Assembly: GCF_004331455.1 (NCBI RefSeq)
Contig: NZ_SJJR01000010.1
Location: 1 to 64,000, forward strand
Direction of reading: 5' to 3'
DNA: 64,000 nucleotides
Source of the DNA: Micromonospora zingiberis
Lineage (GTDB): Bacteria; Actinomycetota; Actinomycetes; Mycobacteriales; Micromonosporaceae
A model generated the notes under the pieces. That model made no database searches and was not told the origin of the DNA. It saw nothing but the letters and a program-made list of their open reading frames with translations. The translations under genes were made by a program, and so were the position numbers. Positions 8,565-18,500 of this stretch are shown piece by piece; position 1 is the stretch's first letter; every line of letters starts with the position of its first letter.

Positions 8565-9128
8565 ATGCCCAAGCACTCACCCACTTCACTCGACCCCAGG
8601 TCGCCGCTGGTCCTCGACACGAGGGAACTCCCGCGCCGGCCTGGTGCGTTGCGTGCCGTAAAACGGGTGGTTCCGGCACCGTCGGACCTCGGCGTGGAGT
8701 TGATCGGCGTGCCGGAGGGCGCGGACCTCGATCTCGATCTGCGGATGGAGTCGGTGTCCGAGGGCGTACTCGTCTCGGGGACCGTCACTGGTCCGATCCG
8801 GGGTGAGTGCGGTCGCTGCCTGCGCGAGATCAACGACTCGGTGACGGTGACGATCCAGGAGCTGTACGCGTACGAGAACAGCACCACGGATGTCACCACC
8901 GAGGAAGATGAGGTCGGTCGAATGCAGGGAGACCTGATCGACCTGGAACCGACGCTGCGGGACGCGGTGGTGCTCGCGCTGCCGACCAACCCGCTGTGCC
9001 GGGAGGACTGCCCCGGCTTGTGCCCCGACTGCGGGGTGCAGTGGGACGATCTGCCGGCCGACCACAGCCACCAGCAGATCGACCCGCGTTGGGCGGGCCT
9101 GTCGCAACTGACCCGTACAGAGGAGTAA
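8565..9128 (+). CDS. YceD family protein (DUF177)
   Basis: 187 residues. DUF177/YceD proteins are almost always encoded next to rpmF and are linked to 23S rRNA maturation or ribosome assembly in other bacteria; the exact role here is unknown. The protein has GECGRCL and CREDCPGLCPDCGVQW, so five to six cysteines could bind zinc. The middle, ELYAYENSTTDV, is the acidic linker typical of the family. Its end overlaps the ribosome-binding AGGAG used by rpmF, 5 nt away, so the two are co-transcribed. Confidence 0.9.
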   Translation: MPKHSPTSLDPRSPLVLDTRELPRRPGALRAVKRVVPAPSDLGVELIGVPEGADLDLDLRMESVSEGVLVSGTVTGPIRGECGRCLREINDSVTVTIQELYAYENSTTDVTTEEDEVGRMQGDLIDLEPTLRDAVVLALPTNPLCREDCPGLCPDCGVQWDDLPADHSHQQIDPRWAGLSQLTRTEE

Positions 9129-9133
9129 GAACC

Positions 9134-9307
9134 GTGGCCGTCCCCAAGCGCAAGATGTCGCGCAGCAACACCCGGTCCCGCCGGGCGAACTGGAAGGCCG
9201 CGGCGGTCGCGACCGTGGCCTGCCCGCAGTGCAAGTCCGCCAAGCTGCCGCACGCCGCCTGCTCCGTCTGCGGCACCTACAACGGCCGCCAGGTCCTCGA
9301 GGTCTGA
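9134..9307 (+). CDS. rpmF: 50S ribosomal protein L32
   Basis: 57 residues, the expected size. The N-terminus MAVPKRKMSRSNTRSRRANW is the signature of L32. The four cysteines in CPQCKSAKLPHAACSVC form a zinc ribbon of the C+ type, matching the Cys-containing L28 nearby. The GTG start lies 6 nt after AGGAG at 9121-9125. It sits between DUF177 and plsX, as in many bacteria. Confidence 0.97.
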   Translation: MAVPKRKMSRSNTRSRRANWKAAAVATVACPQCKSAKLPHAACSVCGTYNGRQVLEV

Positions 9308-9319
9308 CCTGGACGCCGA

Positions 9320-10390
9320 GTGACGTCTCCGACCACGGGTCGGGCGACGCGCACACCCCGGCGATCGCCCGCTGCTCCCGCCGACGCCGGCCGGCTCGCT
9401 CCGGCCGGCGTCGCAACGGAGCCGGGCACCGCACGGATCGCCGTTGACCTCCTCGGCGGGGACGACGCTCCCGCCGTCGTGGTGGACGGCGCTCTACGGG
9501 CGGTGCGCGCCGACCCCGATCTGCATCTGCTGCTCGTCGGCCCCACCAGGGCAGCCGGCGCGCTGATCGACGCCCTCGAACCGGCCGAACGCGTCCGGAT
9601 CACGCTAAGACCAGCGCGCACCGCCGCCGACATGGCCGACGATCTCACCTCGGCCCGCGCCGACACCACGGTCCGGGCGGCCGTCGCCGCGATCCGTGCC
9701 GGCCAGGCCGACGCGATGGTCTCCGCCGGGTCCACCGGCGCCACCGTCACCGCTGCCGCTCTCGGCCTCGGCCGCTGGCCCGGGGTCCGCCGCCCGGCAC
9801 TGGCCGCCACCCTGCCCGGCGTCTCCGGGCCGGTCGTGCTGCTCGACGTCGGCGGCTCGCTGGAGCCGAGTGCGGCGACCCTGAGCCGGCACGCCGTGCT
9901 CGGTGCCGCGTACGCCGCCATCGCACACGGCCTCAGCACGCCCCGGGTGGGTCTGCTCTCGGTGGGCACCGAGCCCGGCAAGGGCGACCGGGCCCGTCGG
10001 CTGGCCGACCCGGCGATCCGCGCTACGGAACTGCCCGGTGACGCTCGGTACGTCGGTCTGGTGGAGGGGTACGACGTCTGCCTCGGCACGCGCGCCGATG
10101 TGGTGGTCACCGACGGGTTCACCGGTAACGTGCTGCTCAAGGCGGTCGAGGGCGCGTACACCATGGCCGGCGGGCCCGCGCCCGACGGGGGAGCGCCCCG
10201 GGCGGCCGCCCTGCTGGGGGTGGCTGGCACGGTGGTGGTGTGCCACGGCGCGGCCCGGCCCGGCGACATCGCCTCCGGCATCGCACTGGCCGCCCACCTC
10301 TGGCGGCGGGCCGCCACCGACCGGGTCGCCGCGCTGCTCGCCGGGGACCGCACCGATCGCACGACCGACACCGAGGTACGCACATCATGA
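9320..10390 (+). CDS. plsX: Phosphate acyltransferase PlsX
   Basis: 356 residues. PlsX makes acyl-phosphate from acyl-ACP, feeding PlsY in phospholipid synthesis; it is a soluble, membrane-associated enzyme. The frame shows RIAVDLLGGDDAPAVVVDGAL near the N-terminus (the PlsX counterpart of DxxGGD), then STGATVTAAALGLGR and VVVTDGFTGNVLLKAVEG, both diagnostic. About 37 residues of Pro/Ala/Arg-rich sequence precede the domain; the true start could be internal. It follows rpmF by 12 nt and overlaps rnc by 4 nt, so the lipid gene is embedded in the ribosome/RNase operon. Confidence 0.9.
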   Translation: MTSPTTGRATRTPRRSPAAPADAGRLAPAGVATEPGTARIAVDLLGGDDAPAVVVDGALRAVRADPDLHLLLVGPTRAAGALIDALEPAERVRITLRPARTAADMADDLTSARADTTVRAAVAAIRAGQADAMVSAGSTGATVTAAALGLGRWPGVRRPALAATLPGVSGPVVLLDVGGSLEPSAATLSRHAVLGAAYAAIAHGLSTPRVGLLSVGTEPGKGDRARRLADPAIRATELPGDARYVGLVEGYDVCLGTRADVVVTDGFTGNVLLKAVEGAYTMAGGPAPDGGAPRAAALLGVAGTVVVCHGAARPGDIASGIALAAHLWRRAATDRVAALLAGDRTDRTTDTEVRTS

Positions 10391-11277
10391 GCAATGACAA
10401 GCGACGGCGGCCCTCCATCGGCCATCTTGAGGCAGCCTTCGGCGTGTCACTCGATCCGGACCTGTTGGAGCGGGCGCTCACCCACCGTTCGTACGCGTAC
10501 GAGAACGGTGGCCTGCCCACCAACGAACGCCTGGAGTTCCTCGGCGACTCGGTACTCGGCGTGGTGATCACCACCGCGCTCTTCCACAACCACCCGGACC
10601 TGCCCGAGGGGCAGCTCGCCAAGCTGCGGGCCAGCGTGGTCAACATGCGTGCGCTCGCCGACGTCGCCCGTGGTCTGGGCCCGGACGGGCTCGGGCCGTA
10701 CCTGCTGCTCGGCAAGGGTGAGGAGACCACCGGCGGCCGGGACAAGGCGAGCATCCTCGCCGACACCCTGGAGGCGCTGCTCGGCGCGATCTACCTCCAG
10801 TACGGGCTGGACACCGCCGCCATCGTCATCCACCGGCTGTTCGATCCGCTGATGGCCGAGTCGGCCGGCCGGGGCGCCGCGCTGGACTGGAAGACCAGCC
10901 TGCAGGAGTTGACCGCCGCGCTCGGCCTCGGTGTGCCGGAGTACCGGATCGAGGGCGCCGGGCCGGACCACCTGAAGACCTTCACCGCCTGGGTGGTGGT
11001 CGCCGGCAACCGGTACGGCGGCGCCGACGGACGCAGCAAGAAGGAGGCCGAGCAGCGGGCGGCGGAGTCCGCCTGGCGGACCCTCACCGAGCAGGCCGAC
11101 GCCGACTCCGCTACCGAGCCGACGACCGTCGGGACCGACCAGCCGGAGCCGGCGGTTGCCGGGATGGTCGCCGATCCGGTGGAAGTCGCGGCCGGCGACG
11201 GTCGGGTCGGCGCGGCCGGCGGTGGACGGGTCGGCGCGGACGCGGCCCAGCCCGAGGTGCAGGCGCCCCGTGCCTGA
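10387..11277 (+). CDS. rnc: Ribonuclease III
   Basis: 296 residues. It cleaves double-stranded RNA in rRNA and mRNA processing. The signature NERLEFLGDSVLG (residues 46-58) holds the catalytic Glu/Asp set; DKASILADTLEALLGAIYL holds the second acidic pair. A double-stranded RNA-binding domain follows (about residues 165-235, ending in SKKEAEQRAAESAWRTL). The last 60 residues are an Ala/Gly/Val/Pro-rich tail not needed for the fold, longer than in E. coli RNase III (226 aa). The start ATG overlaps the plsX stop; the end overlaps mutM by 8 nt. Confidence 0.96.
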   Translation: MSNDKRRRPSIGHLEAAFGVSLDPDLLERALTHRSYAYENGGLPTNERLEFLGDSVLGVVITTALFHNHPDLPEGQLAKLRASVVNMRALADVARGLGPDGLGPYLLLGKGEETTGGRDKASILADTLEALLGAIYLQYGLDTAAIVIHRLFDPLMAESAGRGAALDWKTSLQELTAALGLGVPEYRIEGAGPDHLKTFTAWVVVAGNRYGGADGRSKKEAEQRAAESAWRTLTEQADADSATEPTTVGTDQPEPAVAGMVADPVEVAAGDGRVGAAGGGRVGADAAQPEVQAPRA

Positions 11278-12127
11278 GCTGCCCGAGGTGGAGACCGTCC
11301 GGCAGGGGCTGGCCCGCTGGGTCATCGGCCGGCGGATCGACTCGGTCGAGGTACGCCACCCGCGAGCGGTACGCCGGCACGTGGCCGGTGGTGGCCACTT
11401 CGCCGACGTGCTGGCCGGCCGGACCGTGCTCGACGTGTGCCGGCGCGGAAAGTATCTCTGGCTGCCGTTGGACAGCGGCGACGCGGTGGTCGGGCATCTC
11501 GGGATGTCCGGGCAACTGCTCCTGCAACCGGCCACCGCACCCGACGAGACGCACCTGCGGGTCCGCTTCCGCTTCGCCGACGACGGCCCTGAGCTGCGCT
11601 TCGTCGACCAGCGCACGTTCGGCGGGCTGTCGGTCAGCGAGGGGGGCGCGACACTGCCCACCGAGATCGCGCACATCGCCCGGGATCCGCTGGATCCGCA
11701 GTTCTCCGACGCGGAGTTCGTGATCGCGCTGCGCCGCAGGCGTACCGAGGTCAAGCGGGCCCTGCTCGACCAGACGTTGATCTCCGGGGTGGGCAACATC
11801 TACGCCGACGAGGCGCTGTGGCGGGCCGGACTGCACGGCGCCCGCCCGACCGACGCGTTGACCGGCCCGGCCGCCCGGCGGCTGCTCGCCCACGTACGGG
11901 ACGTGCTCGGCGAGGCGATCACGGCGGGCGGGACCAGCTTCGACGCCCTCTACGTCAACGTCAACGGGGAGAGCGGCTACTTCGACCGGTCGCTGAACGT
12001 CTACGGCCGCGAGGGTCAGCCCTGCCGCCAGTGCGCGGCACCGATCCGCCGGGAGTCGTTCATGAACCGGTCGTCGTACAGCTGCCCGCGCTGCCAGCCC
12101 CGGCCCCGGGCCATGCTGCGCGGCTGA
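11270..12127 (+). CDS. mutM: Formamidopyrimidine-DNA glycosylase
   Basis: 285 residues. It removes 8-oxoguanine and ring-opened purines and nicks the abasic site. The mature N-terminus PELPEVETVRQGL carries the catalytic Pro2 and Glu3. HLGMSGQLLL, the loop Lys region and GVGNIYADEALWRAGLHGAR are conserved. The C-terminal zinc finger is CRQC-16 residues-CPRC, complete. The GTG at 11270 must be the start because Pro has to be residue 2. It overlaps rnc by 8 nt. The gene order rnc-mutM-smc is standard in actinobacteria, but here two minus-strand envelope genes separate mutM from smc. Confidence 0.97.
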   Translation: MPELPEVETVRQGLARWVIGRRIDSVEVRHPRAVRRHVAGGGHFADVLAGRTVLDVCRRGKYLWLPLDSGDAVVGHLGMSGQLLLQPATAPDETHLRVRFRFADDGPELRFVDQRTFGGLSVSEGGATLPTEIAHIARDPLDPQFSDAEFVIALRRRRTEVKRALLDQTLISGVGNIYADEALWRAGLHGARPTDALTGPAARRLLAHVRDVLGEAITAGGTSFDALYVNVNGESGYFDRSLNVYGREGQPCRQCAAPIRRESFMNRSSYSCPRCQPRPRAMLRG

Positions 12128-12148
12128 CCGGAGTGTGCCCGGGCCGGT

Positions 12149-12979
12149 TCACGGGAGTGGGCAGGGCAGTCGCCAGGCGTCCAGGGTGCGGTTCTTGCGG
12201 ATGGAGGCGAATCCGTAGCCGACGCTGGTGACACAGAACTCGGTGAGGGTGCCGGTGTACTCGACGTGGAACACCGGTTTGCCGGCGTCGACGAAGGGCA
12301 GCAGCTTGTCGCACCGCGCCAGCCGTACGCACTCCTCGTCGACCGCGAAGTCGAAGTCCGGCGCCAGCGCCGCGACCTGCCCGAGATTGCCCAGCAGGCC
12401 GGGGGAGAGATCCAGCGAGCGGGCCAACGCCGCGACCCGGCGATTGAACTGCAACTGGTCGTCGAACTCCAGAGCGAGACCGGAGGACTGGGCGTAGCCG
12501 TCGGCGTCGGCGAGCAACACCGCGCCGAAGCCCTTGCCCCGGCAGAGCCGGAACCGGTCGGCCAGCACCGGCCGCAGGGCGTCCCATCGGCGTACGTCCA
12601 GCCAACTGCGCCCGGTGTGGGCGGCCACCGCGCCGCGTACCTGCGGCGGGAACCTGGTCGCGTCCGGGTCCTGCGGACGGACCGACCCGACGTGCACCTG
12701 GCAGACCAACCGGCGGCCGAGGGACCGCAGCTCGGCGGTCTGCGCCGCGGTGGTGACGACCGGATCGAGGACGAAGACCTCCGCCTCGACCGTCAGGTCC
12801 AGCGGGCCGTCCAGTTGCCACTGCCACTGCCACCGCCCGGACGAGCCGCTCGGCCAGTTGGTCGGCGCGCCGGGTGCGGCGAGCTCGGGCCGGCAGGCGG
12901 CCAGCGACACGAGGACGGTGAGCGCCAGGGCGGCGGGCAGCACCCGTCGTACCCGTTGCCCGCCCAGCCCGATCCGCAT
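12149..12979 (-). CDS. Lipoprotein with GH114-like (endo alpha-1,4-polygalactosaminidase) domain
   Basis: 276 residues. The N-terminus has a positively charged start, a hydrophobic segment and the lipobox LAAC (Cys near residue 29), so it is a predicted lipoprotein. The rest resembles the TIM-barrel DUF297/GH114 family: WQWQLDGPLDL near the start, VCQVHVGSVRPQDPDA, GRSWLDVRRWDAL, and C-terminal CVTSVGYGFASIRKNRTLD. Family members cleave galactosaminoglycan-type polymers, but the substrate here is unknown. It is convergent with mutM and lies upstream of a 30-bp tandem repeat that fills its promoter region. Confidence 0.78.
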   Translation of the reverse strand: MRIGLGGQRVRRVLPAALALTVLVSLAACRPELAAPGAPTNWPSGSSGRWQWQWQLDGPLDLTVEAEVFVLDPVVTTAAQTAELRSLGRRLVCQVHVGSVRPQDPDATRFPPQVRGAVAAHTGRSWLDVRRWDALRPVLADRFRLCRGKGFGAVLLADADGYAQSSGLALEFDDQLQFNRRVAALARSLDLSPGLLGNLGQVAALAPDFDFAVDEECVRLARCDKLLPFVDAGKPVFHVEYTGTLTEFCVTSVGYGFASIRKNRTLDAWRLPCPLP

Positions 12980-12990
12980 CGCCAGCTCCG

Positions 12991-13110
12991 CAGGTCGCGG
13001 GACGGCGTCGCGCCGCTCCGCAGGTCGCAGGGCGGCGTCGCGCCGCTCCGCAAGTCGCGAGGCGGCGTCGCGCCGCTCCGCAGGTCGCAGGGCGGCGGCG
13101 CGCCGCCCGA
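12991..13110. repeat. Four tandem 30-bp repeats
   Basis: Units begin at 12991, 13021, 13051 and 13081. The consensus unit starts caggtcgcagggcggcgtcg and ends cgccgctccg; units differ by one to a few bases. The tract lies directly upstream of the GH114-like lipoprotein gene (minus strand) and downstream of the CAP gene. In frames where it is open it encodes SGATPPCDLR repeats, but I do not accept these as protein. Confidence 0.75.
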
Positions 13111-13180
13111 GCCGGTGCGCCGTCGGCGCACCTCACCCGGTCAAACGAGCGCAGACCCGACAAGGACTCGCGGTTGATGC

Positions 13181-13219
13181 GGCGCGGCGCCGGAACGCGA
13201 CGAGTTCCAGCGCCGCGCC
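13181..13219 (-). terminator. G/C hairpin after the CAP-domain gene
   Basis: Arms GGCGCGGCGCCGGAAC (13181-13196) and GTTCCAGCGCCGCGCC (13204-13219) pair except for one mismatch, with a 7-nt loop. It begins 4 nt beyond the stop of the minus-strand CAP-domain gene. Confidence 0.65.
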
Positions 13220-13222
13220 GGC

Positions 13223-14704
13223 TCAGCGTGGCGCGGCGAAAACCTGGGTCCAGTACGGTCCGTTGCTGCTCGCCACGCCGACGCCGATCTCGGTGAAGGC
13301 GCAGTTCAGGATGTTCGCCCGGTGCCCAGGGCTGTTCATCCAGGCGTCCATCACCGCAGCGGGCGTCGGCTGGTTCCAGGCGACGTTCTCGCCGTACGTG
13401 CGCCAGGCGTACTCGACCCGGTCGATCCGTTCGCCCGGGTCGCTGCCGTCGCTGCCGGTGTGCGACATGTTCTGGTGCTCGGCCTGGTCCTGGCTGTGTC
13501 GCTGGGCCGCGGTCATCAGCTTGTCGTCGGTGCTCAGTGCGTCGCAGCCGGCCTTCGCCCGTTCCGCGTTCACCAGCTCGACGACCTGCGCGGCCTGCGA
13601 GGCGCCCGCCCCGGTGGAGGGCGAGGTACTGGCCGTGGCCGCGCGGCTCGGGCTGCCCTGACGCTCGACACCCTGCCGGGAGGGCGCGGTGCTGCGCGAC
13701 GGCGCGGGCGTCGGCTTGACGGTTCGGCTGGGCGACGGGGAGGGTGCGGCGGTGCTGGGCGAGACGCTCGGGCTGGGGCTCGGGGAGTCGAGCGTGTCGA
13801 GGGTGACGACCGGTTCCTCCTCCTCGGGCAGCGCGGGCGCGGTGGCCACCGGGGGCTCGCCCGCAGTGGTACCGGTCGGCGTGTCGTCCCCGGGCAGCGC
13901 GAGGGCCGCGACGCCGATGCTCACCACCAGGGTGGCCGCCGCGGCGGCGCCGCCCATCACCAGGGGACGCGACAGCCGGCGGCGGGACGGGCGGACGTCC
14001 GCCACGGGCTCCTGGGCCTGCGTCCGGGCCGCGTCGAGGTGATCATCTCCCGGTACGCCGTAGGAGCCGTGCGGCTGCCCGTACCACTGGCCGTCGGCGT
14101 ACCGCTGGCCGTCGTAGTGCTGCTGGCCGTCGGCGTACCGCTGGCCGTCGTAGTGCTGCTGGGGGCCGGCGTGCTGCTGGGGGCTGTCGGCGTACGGCTG
14201 GCCGGCGTGGTGCTGGACGGTCTGGTCGTACCAGTCGGGTTCGGGGGCGGCGTGCCGCGCGGGCTGGTCGCCGCCGTACTGGTCGGCCCAACCGCTGACC
14301 TGCGCGGTCGGCTCGTCCATGCGCCAACCGTCGCGGTGCTGGCCACGGCCCGCGTCGACGGCGCTGTGCTGCCCGTCAGCGGGCCAGGCCGGGTCCCCAT
14401 GCGGCCCGCCGACACCGGGCTCGAAGCCGGCATCGTGCTGGTGGTCGGCGCTGTGGTGGTGGCCGGCGTCGTGGTGGTGGGCCGGTCCGGGGTGTGGCGA
14501 CTCGGCGGGCTGGTGTGGATCTTGTGGGCGCCACTGTTCGGTGGGCTGGTCGTGGTACCACCGGTCGGCCGAACCCTCCGGTTCGTCACCGAACAGGTAC
14601 GAGGACCGTGGCGCCGGGCGATCGGTCAACCAGGCCGGGTCGTCGGTCGATGGGTCCGGTCGCCGGCTGCCGTCCGGGTCGAGCGGGTCGTTCCAGCCGT
14701 GCAC
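13223..14704 (-). CDS. Membrane-anchored CAP-domain (SCP/PR1) protein
   Basis: 493 residues. A His/Gln/Tyr/Asp-rich cytoplasmic region comes first (residues 1-225), containing 12-residue repeats of QQHYDGQRYADG encoded by 36-bp DNA repeats near 14089-14160. One transmembrane helix follows (GGAAAAATLVVSIGVAALAL), then a Pro/Ser/Thr linker, then a C-terminal CAP domain: ELVNAERAKAGCDAL, MSHTG, YGENVAWN and NSPGHRANIL, all canonical. CAP proteins are extracellular; in spore formers YkwD-type members are known, but the activity is unclear. The start GTG at 14704 was chosen because GGAGG lies 8 nt upstream; an upstream GTG at 14719 overlaps that site. Confidence 0.85.
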   Translation of the reverse strand: MHGWNDPLDPDGSRRPDPSTDDPAWLTDRPAPRSSYLFGDEPEGSADRWYHDQPTEQWRPQDPHQPAESPHPGPAHHHDAGHHHSADHQHDAGFEPGVGGPHGDPAWPADGQHSAVDAGRGQHRDGWRMDEPTAQVSGWADQYGGDQPARHAAPEPDWYDQTVQHHAGQPYADSPQQHAGPQQHYDGQRYADGQQHYDGQRYADGQWYGQPHGSYGVPGDDHLDAARTQAQEPVADVRPSRRRLSRPLVMGGAAAAATLVVSIGVAALALPGDDTPTGTTAGEPPVATAPALPEEEEPVVTLDTLDSPSPSPSVSPSTAAPSPSPSRTVKPTPAPSRSTAPSRQGVERQGSPSRAATASTSPSTGAGASQAAQVVELVNAERAKAGCDALSTDDKLMTAAQRHSQDQAEHQNMSHTGSDGSDPGERIDRVEYAWRTYGENVAWNQPTPAAVMDAWMNSPGHRANILNCAFTEIGVGVASSNGPYWTQVFAAPR

Positions 14705-15075
14705 GCCTGTCGCCTCCACGGGTCGGTTACGGGCCGGGGTGACGCTACGTGGTCGGTTTGAGCAGCAGCAACGTGGCTAAGGAAGAGTTAAGAGGACCCT
14801 GTACGTCTGGGTGAGGTATTCCGGCGATTCGGTGCGTAGAGTCGGGGTGTCCGGACAGAGTGTGTCCGCGCCGTGTGGCAGCCTCCCGCGACGGGTCAGG
14901 TCGGCATCGAGATGATCTACGGCCTGCGAGAACTTGACGAAGTAGGGGCTGTCGGCTCAATATGGAGATGTCGCCAGTCGCGCCCGGCCGTGCCCAGAAT
15001 TCGTGGGAATGGTAGTCGCGTACCCAAGGGCGCGCGTTGGCCGGCTTCTCCGGCAGCGCAAATCAAGGAGTCAAC
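14705..15075. other. Intergenic stretch between divergent genes, no gene seen
   Basis: No convincing reading frame. A possible -10 TAGAGT lies near 14837 on the plus strand, in gcgtagagtcgg. The last bases hold the AAGGAG ribosome-binding site for the small coiled-coil gene. Confidence 0.4.
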
Positions 15076-15270
15076 ATGGCGAAGGCCCTCTTCGGCCACG
15101 TAGGTGCGGCGCCCGACCGGCGCCTGCTCGACGAGGTCACCCGACTGCGTTCCAGGGTTCAGTCACTGGAGTTCGAGATCACGCGGCTGCGTGCCGAGAA
15201 CGATCGGCTCGCGGCAGCTGCGGCGGAGGCGGACGATCTGCTCCGTCTTGCCGAGCCCGCGCTGACCTGA
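15076..15270 (+). CDS. Small coiled-coil protein, function unknown
   Basis: 64 residues. It starts at ATG 15076, 6 nt after AAGGAG, and begins MAKALFGHVGAAPDRRLLDE. Residues 18-55 form a leucine-zipper-like coiled coil (VTRLRSRVQSLEFEITRLRA) with no transmembrane segment. The strong ribosome-binding site, clear initiation context and codon usage like its neighbours make it real. I recognise no family with a known role; it looks like a short conserved actinobacterial protein, perhaps an oligomerisation adaptor. It is followed by smc after 247 nt. Confidence 0.7.
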   Translation: MAKALFGHVGAAPDRRLLDEVTRLRSRVQSLEFEITRLRAENDRLAAAAAEADDLLRLAEPALT

Positions 15271-15517
15271 CCCACCTGGTTCGCAACAACCGAATAGCAC
15301 CACCGCACGAAGCGCGCCGACACGAAGTGCCGGCGCGCAATTCTGTGCGTAACCGATCGGCCTGACCGTTCGGTGCGCGGATGGCAGCCGGACGGCGGGC
15401 GGTCACCGGCAGGCGGGTCGAGTCGCGCGGCCCACCCGGTGCCGGGTTAGTCTGCGGGTTTACCAGGGGCCGCGCAGCCGGGGAGGGTACGGCGGCCACC
15501 CGACGAGGATCGAGAAG

Positions 15518-18500
15518 GTGCATCTCAAGAGCCTGACGGTGAAGGGCTTCAAATCCTTCGCCTCCGCGACGACGCTGAAGCTGGAGCCGGGGATCACCTG
15601 CGTGGTGGGCCCGAACGGCTCCGGCAAGTCCAACGTCGTCGACGCCATCGCCTGGGTGCTCGGCGAGCAGGGCGCGAAGGCGCTGCGTGGCGGCAAGATG
15701 GAGGACGTCATCTTCGCCGGCACCGCCGGTCGGGCCCCGCTGGGTCGGGCCGAGGTGACCCTAACCATCGACAACACCGACGGCGCGTTGCCGATCGAAT
15801 ACACCGAGGTCTCCATCACCCGCCGGATGTTCCGCTCCGGCGAGAGCGAGTACGAGATCAACGGCGACTCCTGCCGGCTGCTCGACATCCAGGAACTGCT
15901 CTCGGACTCCGGCATCGGCCGGGAGATGCACATCATCGTCGGGCAGGGCCGGCTCGACGGCATGCTGCACGCCAAGCCGGAGGACCGGCGGTCGTTCATC
16001 GAGGAGGCGGCCGGCGTCCTCAAGCACCGCAAGCGCAAGGAAAAGGCGCTGCGCAAGCTCGACGCGATGCAGACCAACCTGAACCGGCTCACCGACCTCA
16101 CCGCAGAGCTGCGCCGCCAGCTCAAGCCCCTCGGCCGACAGGCCGAGGTGGCCCGCCGGGCCGCGGTGATCCAGGCGAGCCTGCGCGACGCCCGACTGCG
16201 GCTGCTCGCCGACGACCTGGCCACCCTGCGTACCACCCTGGACAAGGAGATCGCCGACGAGACCGCGCTGCGACACCGGCGCGAGCAGGTGGAGGCCGAG
16301 CACACCGAGGTGCAGGGCCGTCTCGGCGAGCTGGAGGAGGCGCTGGCCGCGGACGCGCCACTGCTGGCCGCCGCCCAGGACACCTGGTACAAGCTCTCCG
16401 CGTTGCAGGAGCGGTTCCGTTCGATCGAGCAGCTCGCGGTCGAGCGGCTGCGGCACCTGAGCGGCACGCCGGACGACGAGCGCCCGGGCCGGGACCCGGA
16501 CCAGCTGGAGGCCGAGGCCGAACGGGTCCGCGAGCAGGAGGAGGAACTGCGCGCAGCGCTCACCGACGACCAGATCCGCCTCGCCGAGGCGGTGGAACAC
16601 CGCCAGGAACTCGAACGGCAGCTCGCCGCGGCCGAACGGGAACTGGTCGCCGCCGCGAAGGCGATCGCCGACCGGCGGGAGGGGCTGGCCCGGCTGACCG
16701 GCCAGGTCAACTCGGCCGGGGCCCGTACCACCAGCGCCGGTGAGGAGATCGAGCGGCTCGCCACCGCACACGCCGACGCGATGGCCCGCGCCGAGCGGGC
16801 CCAGGCCGACCTGGACGCGGTCGCCGAGCAGTCCACCGAGGCCGACCGCGACAACGCAGACCTGGACGCGCGGCACGCCGAGGCGGTGACCGCCCAGGAG
16901 CAGGCACAGGCGACGGTCCGTTCGTTGTCCGACGCCGAGCGGGCCGCCGAGAAGGACGCCGCCACCTGGAAGGCCCGCGAGGAGGCACTCGCCCTCGGCC
17001 TGCGCCGCAAGGACGGTGCCGGTGCCCTGCTGGCCCGCGCCGACCAGGTACCCGGCCTGCTGGGCAGCCTGGCCGGCCTGCTCACCGTCGCTCCCGGGCA
17101 CGAGGCGGCGCTCGCCGCCGCGCTCGGCGGGCTCGCCGACGCGGTCGCGGTCACCGGTGTGGACGAGGCGGTCGAGGCGATGCGGCTGCTGAAGATCTCC
17201 GATGCCGGCCGCGCCGGACTGCTGGTCGGCAGCGCCGCCGGGCCGGGGATGTCCGGCTCCGCCGACGCGTTGCGTCCCAAGCTGCCCGATCGTGCGCAGT
17301 GGGCCCCCGACCTGGTCGACTGTGACGCGCAGATCCGCCCGGCGGTGCACCGGGCGCTGCGCGACGTGGTGCTGGTCGACGATCTCGCGGCCGCCGCCGA
17401 GGTGGTCGCCGGTAACCCTGAGCTGCGGGCGGTCACCCGCGAGGGCGACGTGGTCGGGGCGTACGCGGCGGCCGGCGGGTCGGCGAAGGCGCCCAGCTAC
17501 ATCGAGGTGCAGGCGGCCGTCGAGGAAGCCCGGACCAACCGGCTCACCGCCGAACGGACCAGCGCGGAACTGCGCGAACAGCTGGTCGAGGCCCGGGCCG
17601 CCGTGGCCGAGGCGAAGGAGCGGGTGCAACACGCCGCAGCCGCGAAGCGCGAGGCGGAGAGCCACCGCAACGCCGCCGCCCGCCGGCTGGCCGAGCTGGG
17701 CGCCGCCGCCCGGTCCGCCAAGGCCGAAACCGACCGGCTGGGCGAGTCGCGGGCCCGCGCCGAGGCGGCCCGGGAACGGGACCTGACCGCCCTGGCCGAA
17801 CTGGAGGAGCGGCTGCGGCTGGCCGAGGCGACCCCGATCGACGCCGAACCGTCCACCGAGGAACGTGACCAACTCGCCGCGATGGTGCCGCAGGCCCGGC
17901 AGAACGAGATGGAGGTCCGGCTCGCGGTGCGTACCGCCGAGGAACGGGTGGCCTCCATCGCCGGGCGGGCCGACTCGCTGCGCCGGCAGGCCGCCGCCGA
18001 ACGGGCCGCCCGGGAACGGGCCGCGGCGCGGCGGGCGGCGCGGGTCCGTGGTGCGGGCATCGCCCGCGCCGTCGCCGGTGGTGCCCGGGAGGCGCTGACC
18101 CGGCTGGCCACCAGCATCGCCCAGGCGGAGGAGCACCGCGACGAGGTGGCCCGCTCGCGGGCCACCCGCGAGGCGGAACTCCAGGAGGTGCGGGCCGCCG
18201 CGAAACGATTCGGTGCGGAACTGGAGCGGCTGACCAGCCAGGTGCACCGCGACGAGGTCGCCCGCGCCGAGCAGCGGCTACGCATCGAGCAGTTGGAGGC
18301 CAAGGCCGCCGAGGACTTCGGGCTCACCGTGGAGACCCTGATCGCCGAGTACGGCCCGAGCCAGCCGGTGCCGCCCACCGAGGCCGAGGTGGCGGCCGCC
18401 GAACGCGACGGTCTGCCGGTGCCCGAACCGGTCCGCTACGAGCGGCCGGTGCAGGAGAAACGGGCCGCCAAGTCCGAACGTGAACTGGCCCTGCTCGGCA

